Below are positions 10,301-21,471 of a DNA stretch of 39,495 nt, in pieces (the stretch's first letter is position 1; every line of letters begins with the position of its first letter). The position numbers and the translations under genes were made by a program. The notes beneath the pieces were generated by a model. The model searched no databases, was not told the DNA's origin, and worked only from the letters and a program-made list of their open reading frames with translations. Source of the stretch: Ophiostoma sp. CBS 140.51 (lineage: Eukaryota > Ascomycota > Sordariomycetes > Ophiostomatales > Ophiostomataceae); assembly GCA_029298735.1 (NCBI GenBank), contig JANSLP010000303.1, positions 1 through 39,495 of the forward strand, written 5' to 3'.

Positions 10301-12207
10301 TTCGACGTGGCTCGCCTTTCCCACGCCACCGCCCGCTGAGGAGACCCGTTGTGGTGGAACTTGGAGCGCAAGGTGCATTTGTGGGTTTTGTGTGAGTGGG
10401 CTCCTGCAGTCGGGTGCTGTTTTTTTCTGCTTTTTCAGAGCGGTTTCCTCTGTTGTTCTTTGTTGTTGCAGCGCCAGGCCGGGCCCAGACTTCAACGAAC
10501 TGTCAACGTGCATAAGGTAGCGGGAAACTTGCACCTGCACACAATTTTCGCGCCTTTTGCGATGCTTCACAAGTCACTTGTTAACAGGATTGTAACGGCT
10601 TCGAGCCCTTCAAACCCCTATTTGTTGCCATTCAGCACTAACGCAACCACTGTTGGGCTTCACGCATGCACGAAGAATCCACTGCGAAAAAGTTTGAACA
10701 GCTTTTTTTCTCTCATAAGTATTTTGCCCTGCAAGTTGCCGGCCACGATCGAAGGCGTCGTTGAGAGCCTCTTGGGGTTGAAGATTTTTCTTTGTTCTTC
10801 TCCTCGTCTGGTCGCCGTTGACTATCTTAGCTTCTGCGCCTTTGACGATTTTGATGCCTATCAGGGTCCCCCTCGGCCCGGGTCAAAGAAAGTCAGTAAC
10901 GCGCAGTTTGTCGTTCCTGAGGATCCTCTTGACATGACAAAAACCTCGGGATGGCAGGCGTTGCGCTGTTGTGCATTGTGCCGAGTACTGCAGTTTGCGT
11001 ATTGACAGAGAGACGGCGAGATGACAAGACGACATGTTTACGACATATACGCCGCTGTGTGGATGACGAACACTACACATTCCCTTGCCACGTTTTGCGT
11101 CCCGAATATTTGACATTTGTTTCTTTGTGCTTCCTTTTTTATTTTCTTCACTTTACGTTCTGTATTCCCATCTCCCCTTTCCCTGGGTATCCGCAACACA
11201 TTCCTGGCGTGGTTTATTTTTGGGCTCTTTTCCATGCCCATGGCCTGTCAGACACAAGAAATCCTCTCTCTCTCTGGCATGGGGCAAATGTCATTCCCAC
11301 GTACCTGGACAGTCGATCTGGGATGCCCTGGCTCCGAGGCTGGCTCCTCTCGGGCACAGGAAATGAGCTCGACGAAAGAAACAAGAAACAAGAAACGAAG
11401 GACAAGAAAGGAGCACGGGTAAAAGGTGTGGTAACGCATTGTGTTCACCAATGCCAAAGACAGGCCATGTTTTTGCCAGGCACAAACATCTCAGGCACAC
11501 TTGAGTAACGTGATATGATACATGCATATATACTGGTGTATGGCTTGTCGCCCTGTCCCCAGGCGTAATTCATATACTCCATACAGTCTCACAGCCTCAT
11601 GGGTTTCCAAAGACGAGCACGGCAGAGAAGAAGAGGAGGATTGGGAGGATATGAGATGGCATGGACATGGTCAGTTGACGTCGACTTTCCCGAGGACGTC
11701 TACAAGTCGTGCTGCCGGACTGTGCACCGAATGGGCGCCTAGACCAAGACTAGACCACGACAAGACCACGACAAGGCAACGAAAACAAGATGATTCTGAA
11801 TGTCTGTTGACAATGTGCACAGCATGCAATCTGGGGCTCATTGCACGGACTATGGGGTTGTGTTCTGTCAGCCAGCGGAGGATCGCCTCCGCAGTTTGAG
11901 GTTGATGAACATGTTCTGGACCACGAGAACTACTAGAACCACAAGAACCACGCCAACGGGCATGTGGCAAGTGATGCCGTGATACGTTCTGCCAACCCGA
12001 CTCAGTATCCTATACTGGACTGCCCGGGGCATCCGGCGTATATCGGGGAATGGTGAGTGGAAAGGAAAGGAAAGAACAAAAGAAAAGGGGAGGGACCTTG
12101 GTCGTAACAGTCGTCGTATCATTCGCTCTATATGCTTTTTTTTTGTCTATCGCTGGTCACTGATCGCTGTTCTACGCTTGTTCAATAGATGCAACATGGA
12201 CGCAACT
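7306..12207. other. Nearly 5-kb gene-free interval with strand switch
   Basis: No credible coding region is found across about 4.9 kb. The plus strand is strongly purine-rich (AGAAAG/GACAGAG type) from about 7740 to 10250, then becomes pyrimidine-rich from about 10390 to 11280. The longest open frames (8979-9476, 10349-11005, 10951-11508, 7737-8234) lack domains, have composition that merely reflects the purine or pyrimidine bias, and overlap others. The left part contains the promoter of the minus-strand gene at 6409-7305. Short ACCACGACAAG-like repeats occur near 11750 and 11930. It may hold long leaders or noncoding transcripts. Confidence 0.55.
7584..7593 (-). promoter_or_regulatory. TATA-like element of RlpA-like gene
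   Basis: On the minus strand the sequence reads CTATATAAAG, a near-consensus TATA box about 280 bp before the ATG at 7305. Between them lies an A/T- and pyrimidine-biased stretch typical of a fungal 5' leader. No other TATA of this quality is closer to the start codon. A 250-nt leader is plausible but unproved. Confidence 0.5.
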
Positions 12208-13244
12208 CTACTGCTTCGCCTGCGTCTTCGGCTTCGCGCCGTTGGCCGTGCCGTTGGCCGTGCCGTTGGCCGTGCCGTTGGTCGTGCCGTTGGCAACACC
12301 ATTGGCGACACCATTGGGTGCCTTCGCCTTCGCCTCCTTCTTGGTAAACGTGTAGAGGAACAATGCGTCCCGACTGAACACTGGCCGGTCCTCGTCCACC
12401 ACCTCGGTGATGCAAAACTTTTTCTGCGCCTTTTTGATGAAATGCTGGTCCGCCTTCCGCCGCTTCTTGAAGCAAAAGTAGATGGCCACATCGTCGGCGA
12501 GTGCCAGTAGGTCTTCTAGTGTCTGCAACAGCAGCGGGAACGCCGGCTCAAAGTAGACACAGTCGGCCGCCAAGATGACGTTGGGCCGCTGCTGGACGAC
12601 CTCGTCGGGCAGCGGCTCGCCCCAGTTGAGGATGAGCGGCTTGACGTCGCGCTGGAGGCCGTTGAGTTCAATGTTGTGGCCCATGAGGGCGAACATGGGC
12701 AGCTGGTCAGTGATGTACATGACTTCAGAAGCCGCGTCAGCGGCTCCGTTGGCGGCAGCCGCCGCCTGATTTGCCAAGGCCACGGCCAGGCCGACCAGCC
12801 CACCTCCGGCACCGAGTTCAAGTCTACGTTGTTAGCAAGAACACGGAATACATTAATAAAAGTCACCCGAGCGCGTACGTACATCCTCGCATTCACCATG
12901 TCTGTTTTGTGGTACCGCAGCATGTGCTTCGCCAGTGTCATGCCCGCCGGCCATGTCTGCCCACCACAGCCCTTGCTCAGGTCCTCACGCAGCCGCAGGT
13001 CGGGCGCCGGTGCCAAGAGCCCGTCGAAGCCAAACGCGGCCTCGCCGGCCGCCTTGTACTCGGGCAGCGGGGCAATCACGTCGGCGGCCACGACACTCTT
13101 GACATTGCCATTCCGGGCTTCCGCATCGCTCTCATTGTCACTATTGCTGTAGTGCAAGTCACCAAGCGACAACGGGTTCAGCTCCGGCGTCGACTCCCGG
13201 CTGGCCTGGGCCTGAGCCTGGCTTTCTTGGCTTCTGGCGGCCAT
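12208..13244 (-). CDS. EFM6: Efm6-type protein-lysine N-methyltransferase
   Basis: A cytosolic SAM-dependent methyltransferase of the seven-beta-strand METTL21-like group. The yeast member Efm6 methylates a lysine of elongation factor eEF1A; that substrate is inferred here. Exon 1 is 12883-13244, the intron 12824-12882 (59 nt, donor GTACGT, branch GCTAAC, acceptor GTAG), and exon 2 12208-12823; together they give 325 residues. Residues 92-101 are GCGGQTWPAG, the Efm6 signature. The splice join creates ILELGAGGG (121-129), the SAM-binding motif I, and exon 2 has ILAADCVYFEPAF, the post-motif acidic/aromatic block. The start is the ATG at 13244, with A at -3; the frame stays open upstream to 13517 but that part does not look coding. 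An Ala/Asn-rich insertion follows motif I, and the C-terminus is a repeat of NGxA units. It is divergent from the Axl2-like gene. Confidence 0.88.
12239..12318. repeat. 12-bp tandem repeat in EFM6-like 3' end
   Basis: Six 12-bp units plus a partial seventh, with unit CCGTTGGCCGTG on the plus strand. Units 1-3 are identical, unit 4 has one change, and the remaining ones diverge. Because 12 is divisible by three, the repeat stays in frame and encodes NGTA/NGVA tetrapeptides at the protein's C-terminus, so copy-number changes would alter tail length without disrupting the enzyme. Confidence 0.85.
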
Positions 13245-15654
13245 CTTCCACAACCTCGTGGAGCCCTCGTGGGGCTGTGCGGTACGGCGTGGAGACTTGA
13301 AGACTGGGCCTTGCAAATCGGGATGCAGGATGCTTTTAAAAGCTCGTGTAAGTATCGACTTGTGGCTTGAAGACTTCCTTGGCCACCGTGATCGACAGTC
13401 TATCCCTTGGGAGTCGTGGCTGGTGAAGATGGTACTGGTCTCTCGCTTGTCTACTGTTATGGAAGAGAGCGCGGTTTGTGCCTTGGCAGAGAGGTAGAAA
13501 GGGCTCCCTTTCTTCAACGCTTGCCGCCCTTGCGTCTTTCGCGATGCGTGTTGGTCGTGTTGACCGTGTTTTCTTTGCTGCCGGTGCAGAAAAACTTGAG
13601 GCTCGGAGGCTCAAAAAGGCACAAGAACCAGAAAGTGATTGCGATGGACACTGTCTGGGGTTTTGCTCAAGAATGCAGACTCGGACTCCCTATGCGGTTG
13701 TTCGTGACGTTTGTTTGTGAAGCTTTAATTGCAGTTTCTCCCTTACACTGAGTACTGAGATGTGTATGTCTGTGAGATTCGGCTACGAGCTCTGAGGTCT
13801 GAGGATTTCGCCGCCTTTTTGTCCCGCCAGTTATTTCCAATTGCAATTTTGTGCTCCTTGGGCATTTTGCGCATTTTGGGGCCATTTTCCGTGGCTTCAC
13901 TGGGCGGAAACAGCGGCCAGCCATAGAGCCAAAGAGGTCCAGACCCTTCCATCCTGCCCCTTCCCGATTGGGATGGATTGTGACTTTAAAGCGTGAAAAG
14001 GCACGATAAGAAATTCCGCCCCTCTTTTATTGTAAAGTCCAGCCAGTCGCGCTTGCTTGCTCCAAGCGTCAAGCCGTTTCGACGTTCCTTCCCCCAGAAT
14101 TTCTCGACGTTCAGCCATGCCGCATACCGATCGAACTTCCCCTAAATGCATTTTTCGGCATTTTTAAACCTCTTTCTTTTCTCTTTCATGATATCTCCAA
14201 ATTGATGCATCTTCTTTCCTTTGTCGCGCTGCACAACTACAGCACAAATTAATACAGCCTCGCGTCCGTTCTTTTCGTGTTTTCTTACCCCTTGATTCCT
14301 CTGGCACTAAGCTGGTTTACACACTTGGTGCCCTTTTCCTCTCCCTTTACACCAACCCTGCCTACAAAGGCACCAAATGCAAGCACAAAAGGACAATATG
14401 TGCCCCTTACCCGATGCTGGGTTCGGCCCTGCACATCTCTTCTCCCTGCCAAACGCTCAGGAATTCAAGCCCATTTACACGACATTGGCCCAGGGAGGTG
14501 GGCAAAGGTGGGCAACTTTGCACTTGTGCCGTGTACCGGCGCCAATGTGTTGAAGAAGCATCGAAGAAACAAACCTTCTGCAGATATTCTTCAGAGCCTT
14601 TGAAAGGACTTTTCTTCATGAGATGCGAAGGAGTTCACGAGCAGCTTTTCGGGCACTGGTTTCTCGTCAAAGTGCTACAGTCCGATTCAAGGTTGAACAG
14701 CTACGACTTACACGAGATGCGCCGATATCTAGCCTTTGCTCTCGAGTGACCTCATCTCTTCAAACTTGTCAAGTTGACTGGAATTCTGCCACTTTGGCTA
14801 CCTCAACGACTTACACGAGCTAGTCTGATAGTTTTCTTCTGTCACTGGTCCCTTCATACCGTACGAATATGGCTGCAAGGTTTGTAGTGCAAACTTCCAG
14901 CAAAAGGGTGGGAAGAAGCCTCCCTTATGGACCCAGCAGCACCTTCATCCCTCCACAGCATCAACACCCTCCCTCTCTGAACGGCCATCCCGGTGCCTCT
15001 GCTGTGGTGGTTGATATCTCTTTCCATTCCAAGCATTGCTACCCCTCGCCCCCTTTGCCCTGCCATTGTACGCGTTTTTGCTGTATTCTGCAGTCTTTTG
15101 CTGCAATTTTTGCCATTGCCCCTCCACGTATACAAGAAATTATCACGACAATGGCCCAAGGGAGTCCTTGACGCTGCTGGGTCTGCCACGGTCCCATACC
15201 ATATTTCGAAAACTCTCTCTCTTGACTGATGCCGCGTTGTCCTTGTGTGATCTTTCATTCTTTTTTCCCTACATGTTTTTTCTCTCTCTTTCTGTTCAGT
15301 CAGTCTTTTCTGTTTTCCTTTCTCCGGATCGTCTTTCTCTTTCGTTCCTTTCTGTTGTTCTTTACTTTCTCATCCTCGTTTTTTGTCAATCATTTCTTGT
15401 CAAAATACCAACATCCACGTTCGTTCGACGACCGGCAGCATTCTTTTCTTTTGTCAGTTGTCAATTTTGATTTATTTTCTGGCAAACAAGCGCATCCCGA
15501 ATTCGATCTCTTATACGCAAGCGCTAAATCCGGCTTGCGCGCGCGCATCCGTTCTCGATAGCATCCGGGCGCAAACGATCACGACCTCAACAATCACGAA
15601 GCACTGGAATACAATAAACCGCGCCATCTTTTTTTTTACGCTCGCGGCGGCAAG
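13245..15654. other. Divergent promoter region, EFM6-like / AXL2-like
   Basis: About 2.4 kb between two genes that point away from each other. Open frames on both strands are short, overlapping and without domains. The Efm6-side frame stays open to 13517, but its composition does not resemble a protein extension. The right end (15236-15480) is a long pyrimidine-rich tract leading into the Axl2-like gene. No RNA gene was recognised. Confidence 0.55.
15236..15480 (+). promoter_or_regulatory. CT-rich leader/promoter tract before AXL2-like gene
   Basis: A dense run of TTTC/CTTT-type sequence on the coding strand, 175-420 bp before the ATG at 15655. Pyrimidine tracts of this kind commonly lie just upstream of transcription starts in filamentous fungi. 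No clear TATA box accompanies it. The role is inferred from position and composition only. Confidence 0.4.
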
Positions 15655-18600
15655 ATGCAGCTGCCTGCGATGCTGGCAACCCGGGCTGCGGCCTGGGCGT
15701 GCCTCATCAAGCTTGTCTCCAGCTCGCCGGCCATCAGCTTTCCGTTCAATGCCCAGGTGCCTCCCGTGGCACGGATCGCATCGACATTTTCCTTTGTTTT
15801 GGCCGACAACACCTTTACGCCCGGCTCCCCAACAATCTCGTCCACCTCAGCCTCGTCCTCGGCGGCTTCCATGACGTATTCTCTGGACGGTAGCGCGCCA
15901 AGCTGGCTCTCCATCGACTCGGCCGAACGCTGGCTGCACGGCACACCGCAAGACAGCGATGTCCCCACGGGTGAGGTGGTGGGAATCAACTTTGGCATCG
16001 TGGCTACGGACGACACCGGCTCGACTACTATGAATGTTACGCTCGTCGTCTCACGGAACGCCGCGCCGACGGTGGAGATCCCCATCGCCCAACAACTGGC
16101 CGACTCTGGCCTGCCCTACTCGGAACCGTCTTCCATTCTCTCGTACCCGGACACATACTTCAACTTCTCCTTCTCGCAGTCGACTTTCTCGAGTTCCAAT
16201 CTCAACTATTATGCCGTCTCGGGCGACAACTCGCCTCTGCCCTCCTGGATTGCCTTTGACGCGAAACAAATTATGTTTTCAGGCACAACACCTCCCTCGG
16301 ACTCTCTTGTGGAACCACCGCAGACGTTTAATTTTCAACTCATCGCGTCTGATGTGACTGGCTTCTCGGCTGCCTCTATTGGTTTCTCGGTTGTGGTAGG
16401 CAGTCGCGAGATTACAGCCGACGACCCTTCTGTTGTTCTTAACGCGACTGTCGGCAAGGAGCTCGTCTATGATGGGCTACAGAACGGCATTCGCATTGAC
16501 GGTCAGGTGGCAGGCCCGTCCAATCTTACGGCCAAAGTCCTTTCTGGCTCGTCTCCGCCCGACTGGTTGACATTTGATACCGATACATGGGAACTGAGCG
16601 GCACGCCTCCATCCTCGGCCCAGAACTCAGCCTTCTCCATCTCATTCTCGGACCACTTGGCTGATGCTGTCAATGTCACCTTCCAAGTTGATATTGACGA
16701 AAATGGCACAGTGTTCCGCGACACGCTGCCGGCCATGCAGGCCCAGCGAGGCAGCGAATTTCGACTCGACCTAGGTCCGTACCTCGTTCAAACCACGGGC
16801 GTAACCGTCTCTGTCGAGACCGACCCCAAGGAGGACTGGATTCACTTTGACAATTCGACGTTTGTTGTGTCCGGTGATGTGCCCATCTCGGAAACCGACT
16901 CGTCAATTTCCATCTCCGTGCGAGCCACTCTGGATAGCTCCAAGGCGACTGAGAGCGAGACCTTCCTGCTGCAGATTATGCCGGGCACCTCGTCCAACAA
17001 CTCAACAGCACCGTCCTCGTCGACTACGACCACGTCAAGCCCGACAAGCACAACATCTGTAGCTACAGCCCCCGTCAGCCCATCTCCAACGTCGACTCAG
17101 ACCATTTTGCTTGCCGTTCTCATTCCGACTCTGCTGTTGGCGTTTGTGCTCACCATAATCGCGTGCTGCTACCTCCGCCGGAGACGCAAGAAGCAGCGCG
17201 AACTGTCCCAGCACCTCACCAACAAGGATATCTCGGACCCTGTTCCCTTCAGTTTCGCGTACAATGGCCAGGACGACATTGGATCGTCCATGCGTGCACT
17301 GGACAAGGAGTACAAGGTCAGCAATCTCAACAAGGCATACAAGGCGCAGCAGGACCAACAAGAAAAGGCCAAACTGCAGGCGACTGCCGAAGAAATCCCT
17401 GTCGGCACCGCTCTGGCCATCTCTCGTGATGAAGGCGACTCGAGCGACCAGAGCCAGGATACCATGATGACACGGGCTGGTAGTGCTGGTGCCGTCGGTG
17501 CCGCTGGAGTGGCTGGTATGGCCGGCGCGGCTGCTATGAGAGGCGACAACGAAAGCGACATTCCCGATTTCCCGGCACCGCCATCCATCCACACGGTTGG
17601 CATGTCCTCTTCGCCATCTTCATCTGCACGCAGCGCACGCAGCAACCGGGTCATGGCGGCCGCCAACGGACAGTGGCCATTTGAGGCGTCGACCATCATT
17701 TCCAGCGTGCACTCGCGGCACTCGTCGTCCGACACTCATGCGCGCTCCAACGCCTCCGAGATGAGCCACCCGGTCAATGATGAACAACAACGCGACGCCC
17801 TGGGAATTCTCGGCAGCATCGCTTCGTCCTCTCTATCGAGAAAGAAGAGCGGATCTGTGCTCACACGGCAAACCGTCCGCACAAGCACGCCCATGCAGCT
17901 GGACATTGCCGTGCAGGCCGCCGAAGCCAGCCGGGCCAACTCGGCCGCGGGTGGTGGTCTGATGCCCGAACACATTTTTACCAGCCAAGAAGCTATTGTC
18001 AGCGAGGGCCGCGACTCTGTGGGTACTGTGATTGTCGGCAACGGCAACCATCAGCATCATCATGACGATGTTCGTAGCTCAATGCAGGCTCACGTCGACG
18101 GCACACGCTCGACGCTCGAGACTAACTATGCCATGGATAATGGTACTGAGGGCCAGAACGTTGGTCCCAGAGGCTTCTTTACAGGCTTCGCCTCCAAGAT
18201 TGCCAACAGCTTGAAGAAGAGTGTGCCCAAGGCACGGTCGGCCATGATGCGCTTCTCAACACACGGTGCCAGCAGCTACCCGTCACCAGATGCGGCGTCC
18301 TTTGATACTGATCTGGGCAGCGTGACCATTGGTAATATTACAACAGCCCAGCCTTACAAGCCGCGGCCCGTCTTTATCGGCAGTGTCAACCGCATCAACG
18401 AAGAGTCCCCCCAACCAGGTAGTGCACGCTGGACCCGGGGCTCCAAGCCTGGAAGCCGGGCCTCGGGCGCTGTCAACAGCCGTGCTGGCGGTAGTGTCCG
18501 TCCTGGCTCACAAGCCAACTCACAAGCTTACTCGCAAGCCAACCAAAGCCGGGTGGTCGTTGCCGACCAACGACACCATGGCTATAATGCCATGGACGAT

Positions 18601-19641
18601 AGTGACGACGAAGACGACTATGACGGTGACAGCATCCTGAACTGCAGCGATTATGCCGCCGACGAGGCCATCCGGTTAGACCCGCCACGACCCGCATTCC
18701 TGGCACCGTCCAAGGCTGAGCGCAGCACGAGCGACCTGTCACAAGAGATTGCCAGCTCACTCAGCAGCCGTCGCCCATCAAGCGGCAGCAGTGGCATGAG
18801 CGGCATCTCGGCGGCCATGGAGGAGGTCCGCAGTCTGTTGTTGCTGCCCACAGACTCACCCGTGAGCGGGCGCAGTCAGGACAGCCGGCAGCAGATGCGG
18901 CGGGACAGCGATGACGGTCTGTACGCGCCATCGTCCAACTCGTGGGAAACCTTGCCGTCAAGCGAGCCCAACTGGACCAGCTTGTACGAGTACGTGCTTC
19001 CCGGTCAGCGGTCCGCAGGCGGGCCTCATGGCGGTATTGGTGGTGGCGGTGGTGCTGCGACAGCAACAGTCACCGATGCCAGTAGCAACGAACCCCCTAC
19101 ACCAGCAACGGGTGTCGGCCTGCCGTACGCGTTTGCACGGCCAACACAGATCCACACGGGCAGCCCTGGGTCGGCAGCCCAGCACCAGGCACAGGCGCGC
19201 GCGAGAGCTGCTCAAGCACAAGCACAAGCTCAGCAAGCCAAGGGCAAGACGGCCGGTGCCAGCCCCCGCCATGACGACGCCGCTAGCCCGCGCACGGCCG
19301 CCTACCTGACACCCGAGACGCAGCTCTACCGCGAGCCGGGCAGTGCTGGTAGCAGCAATGACGACAACGATCTGGCCCTGTCAGGCCGCGGCTACCGCCA
19401 CCCGTCGTCCTATTACGGCGAGTCTCCCTACGCCATCACCGGCAATGACTACGAGTACCCGCCGCCGTTTGTTGCGGGTGACGGGTCGTTCCACGACCAG
19501 GATGAACACGGCGACGGCGTCAACAGCAGCGGCAGCGGTGCGAGCATTGGCATGGCCATGTCCAAGTACCCGACGAGCCAGCCGATGACGCAGGCGTCGC
19601 TGGTGTCGGCAGCAAGCAGCGGTGTCCGGGCGTATATTTGA
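15655..19641 (+). CDS. AXL2: Axl2-like polarity/axial budding membrane protein
   Basis: A 1328-residue type I plasma-membrane protein in one exon. Yeast Axl2 marks axial bud sites and interacts with septins; filamentous homologues affect septation, conidiation and polarity, so a similar role is inferred. Residues 1 to about 25 form a signal peptide. The ectodomain (to about 482) carries cadherin-like dystroglycan-type (CADG) repeats at roughly 27-132, 135-247, 249-352 and 354-460, with FPFNAQVPPVARI and SWLSID, SWIAFD, DWLTFD motifs repeated at equivalent positions. A Ser/Thr-rich stalk precedes a single membrane span (about 484-506) followed by RRRRKK. The cytoplasmic tail is about 820 residues, Ser-rich and low complexity, with Gly/Ala runs, a QAQAQ segment near 1185 and acidic patches (DDSDDEDDYD). 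That tail is far longer than in yeast. The ATG fits because the hydrophobic signal follows immediately. Confidence 0.9.
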   Translation: MQLPAMLATRAAAWACLIKLVSSSPAISFPFNAQVPPVARIASTFSFVLADNTFTPGSPTISSTSASSSAASMTYSLDGSAPSWLSIDSAERWLHGTPQDSDVPTGEVVGINFGIVATDDTGSTTMNVTLVVSRNAAPTVEIPIAQQLADSGLPYSEPSSILSYPDTYFNFSFSQSTFSSSNLNYYAVSGDNSPLPSWIAFDAKQIMFSGTTPPSDSLVEPPQTFNFQLIASDVTGFSAASIGFSVVVGSREITADDPSVVLNATVGKELVYDGLQNGIRIDGQVAGPSNLTAKVLSGSSPPDWLTFDTDTWELSGTPPSSAQNSAFSISFSDHLADAVNVTFQVDIDENGTVFRDTLPAMQAQRGSEFRLDLGPYLVQTTGVTVSVETDPKEDWIHFDNSTFVVSGDVPISETDSSISISVRATLDSSKATESETFLLQIMPGTSSNNSTAPSSSTTTTSSPTSTTSVATAPVSPSPTSTQTILLAVLIPTLLLAFVLTIIACCYLRRRRKKQRELSQHLTNKDISDPVPFSFAYNGQDDIGSSMRALDKEYKVSNLNKAYKAQQDQQEKAKLQATAEEIPVGTALAISRDEGDSSDQSQDTMMTRAGSAGAVGAAGVAGMAGAAAMRGDNESDIPDFPAPPSIHTVGMSSSPSSSARSARSNRVMAAANGQWPFEASTIISSVHSRHSSSDTHARSNASEMSHPVNDEQQRDALGILGSIASSSLSRKKSGSVLTRQTVRTSTPMQLDIAVQAAEASRANSAAGGGLMPEHIFTSQEAIVSEGRDSVGTVIVGNGNHQHHHDDVRSSMQAHVDGTRSTLETNYAMDNGTEGQNVGPRGFFTGFASKIANSLKKSVPKARSAMMRFSTHGASSYPSPDAASFDTDLGSVTIGNITTAQPYKPRPVFIGSVNRINEESPQPGSARWTRGSKPGSRASGAVNSRAGGSVRPGSQANSQAYSQANQSRVVVADQRHHGYNAMDDSDDEDDYDGDSILNCSDYAADEAIRLDPPRPAFLAPSKAERSTSDLSQEIASSLSSRRPSSGSSGMSGISAAMEEVRSLLLLPTDSPVSGRSQDSRQQMRRDSDDGLYAPSSNSWETLPSSEPNWTSLYEYVLPGQRSAGGPHGGIGGGGGAATATVTDASSNEPPTPATGVGLPYAFARPTQIHTGSPGSAAQHQAQARARAAQAQAQAQQAKGKTAGASPRHDDAASPRTAAYLTPETQLYREPGSAGSSNDDNDLALSGRGYRHPSSYYGESPYAITGNDYEYPPPFVAGDGSFHDQDEHGDGVNSSGSGASIGMAMSKYPTSQPMTQASLVSAASSGVRAYI

Positions 19642-21471
19642 GTCTTGAGTCCAGAGTCTTGGGCCTTGGGTTCTTGGCTTTCCGGGTGAAGTACATACGG
19701 AGTCAAACGGCGATTTGGAGTTTTGCTTTTTACAATGGGACACAGCATAATCTAGACGGATGAGGAGGAGAGGGAGGATACCGAAAATTGTACACACAAT
19801 TAATCATAATATTGGAGGAGGGGGGAAGGAGAGGGGAGAGGAGGAGTATTGTTGATTTCCTTTGTCTTTTACTTCTTCGTTTGGTTCATCTTGGGTGGGC
19901 TACATCTTTTATTGGGGGTGTTTGGGGCATATTGTTTTGGTTGCCTTTTTGGATTTCCTTTTTTGTGTATGGTCGATCGAGTGATACCTTGCTTTTACGT
20001 TTTAGCTTACCTACATAACACACACATATCATTTCATTTGTCTTTCTCATACTCTTTTTCATTCTCATTCTCATTCTCATTCTCATCCTTATCCAGCCTT
20101 GTTTCCTTTGGGATGTCGATCTTGGGCAGTAGTGAGGCCAACCATGGCCATTTCACAAGGCCAGAGACAGGGCTGTGTTAGAGGTTGGGTCTGGCCCCTG
20201 GGCACTGGCTGCTGCCAACCGAATTCGCCTCTTGCGGGAACAGCCTTCTTCTAGGCGGCCGGGCGCAACGACCACGACCAACAATCAACACCAACGCCAA
20301 CAACCAACATCCAAAATCAGCAACGCTAGGCAGATCTGCTCCGTGTTGTTTGACTTTTTCGTCTTGTCAAGTGCTTCGTTTTGGTCTTTATCTCGACCAA
20401 AAAGTGTTGAGAGCGGACAAGGCTTTGACGATGTCATTGTATGGCCTTCTCACCTACAATATGCACTTTCTGCCTGCTTTTCCTGATATATTATCAGCCG
20501 AAAAGCCTCGCTCAAGAAAGTGCACTTTCTATCCAAGCATTTTGTTCTCGGGACTGCCTGAACACATTCATCTTAAACATTGTCAGACTCTTCAGTCGAA
20601 ACGAAAAGAAGCAGCACACCGCCTCTTTATGGCTTTTGATTCCGACCAATTACAGTTGCAAACTCATCATTTGCTCCGTCCTCTTCCTTCTGGCTTGAAC
20701 TTCTTGCAAAAGTTTGAGCGTCTTCGTCGTGTCCAGTTTCGAGGTAGCAGGTGGCTGAGCACAACTGAGCGGTCCCTTGGGCGGTCACATACGGAGTGCA
20801 CTTACGGTGTGTTACTCGGATGATTACACCCAAGAGGAAAATGGTTCTCAGTCCTGTAGGGATTTGTAGGGAGTGGGTAGGAAGTCGAGGAGCATACCCG
20901 ACTGCCAAAAGAAGGCCAATAGACCTCCGTCACAAGCAGCCATCGGGTCGTCTTCCGACTATGCCTTCTTAGGCGCACTCACAACGGACTCCATTCGATG
21001 TCTTTTGTGCCTGGTTGAGAATATGCAGAAAAACTGCCTCGACTCAACCTGACGTAGCGGCCGCAGGCCTACCAAGACATGAACTCGAGCAATATTGACT
21101 TCTGCGGACCTGGTTTTCTGCGAACAAGGCTATGAGGGCAAAGGTGTATGTTGGTTGCACAATCGTAGACTTTGGATGCTCTTTTTAATATAATAAAGGC
21201 ATCGCCATGTTGAAGAGGACTTATCTAGCATTGCCATCGTCTCAGACCAAGGCGACTTTTCTTGTTGTCTTGTCTTTTGCTTCACTCCCATTTTCGCTGA
21301 CCGAGAACGATCATCATCGCGAGACGTTTTCGTTTTCGGTAGCGCATCTCTTTTTCCTTCAGTTTTGCCTTTCCACAGCCCTGCAACCTCTATCGATCAC
21401 AGCCTTCAAGGTTGTTTTACGCCATCGAGGTCAGACCTCACTTTACGTTTACGTTTATCACACGAGTCGAG
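19642..21471. other. Intergenic, AXL2-like to mitochondrial-type gene
   Basis: About 1.8 kb without a supported gene. The left part is presumably the AXL2-like 3' untranslated region and contains an ATTCTC microsatellite at 20061-20084. An open frame at 20185-20823 (212 codons) has no domain and overlaps another in a different frame. The last 250 bases are T/pyrimidine-rich and may serve as the promoter of the gene starting at 21472. Confidence 0.55.
20061..20084. repeat. ATTCTC microsatellite, four copies
   Basis: Four perfect copies of the hexamer ATTCTC, flanked by related CATACTC and CATCCTT variants, in noncoding sequence about 420 bp after the AXL2-like stop codon. It is probably in or just beyond the 3' untranslated region. 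No function is suggested. Confidence 0.85.

Noticed and set aside
10349..11005. 218-codon plus-strand frame with hydrophobic segments
   Set aside because: Cys/Leu/Phe-rich content reflects T-rich DNA; no coherent signal peptide, domain or codon bias was seen.
13245..13517. 91-codon N-terminal extension of the Efm6-like protein to an upstream ATG
   Set aside because: The frame is open but its composition is not protein-like, and the downstream ATG (MAARSQ) has a good context and a normal family length.
20185..20823. 212-codon plus-strand frame between the AXL2-like and mitochondrial-type genes
   Set aside because: No domain, mixed codon use and an overlapping alternative frame; most likely noncoding.
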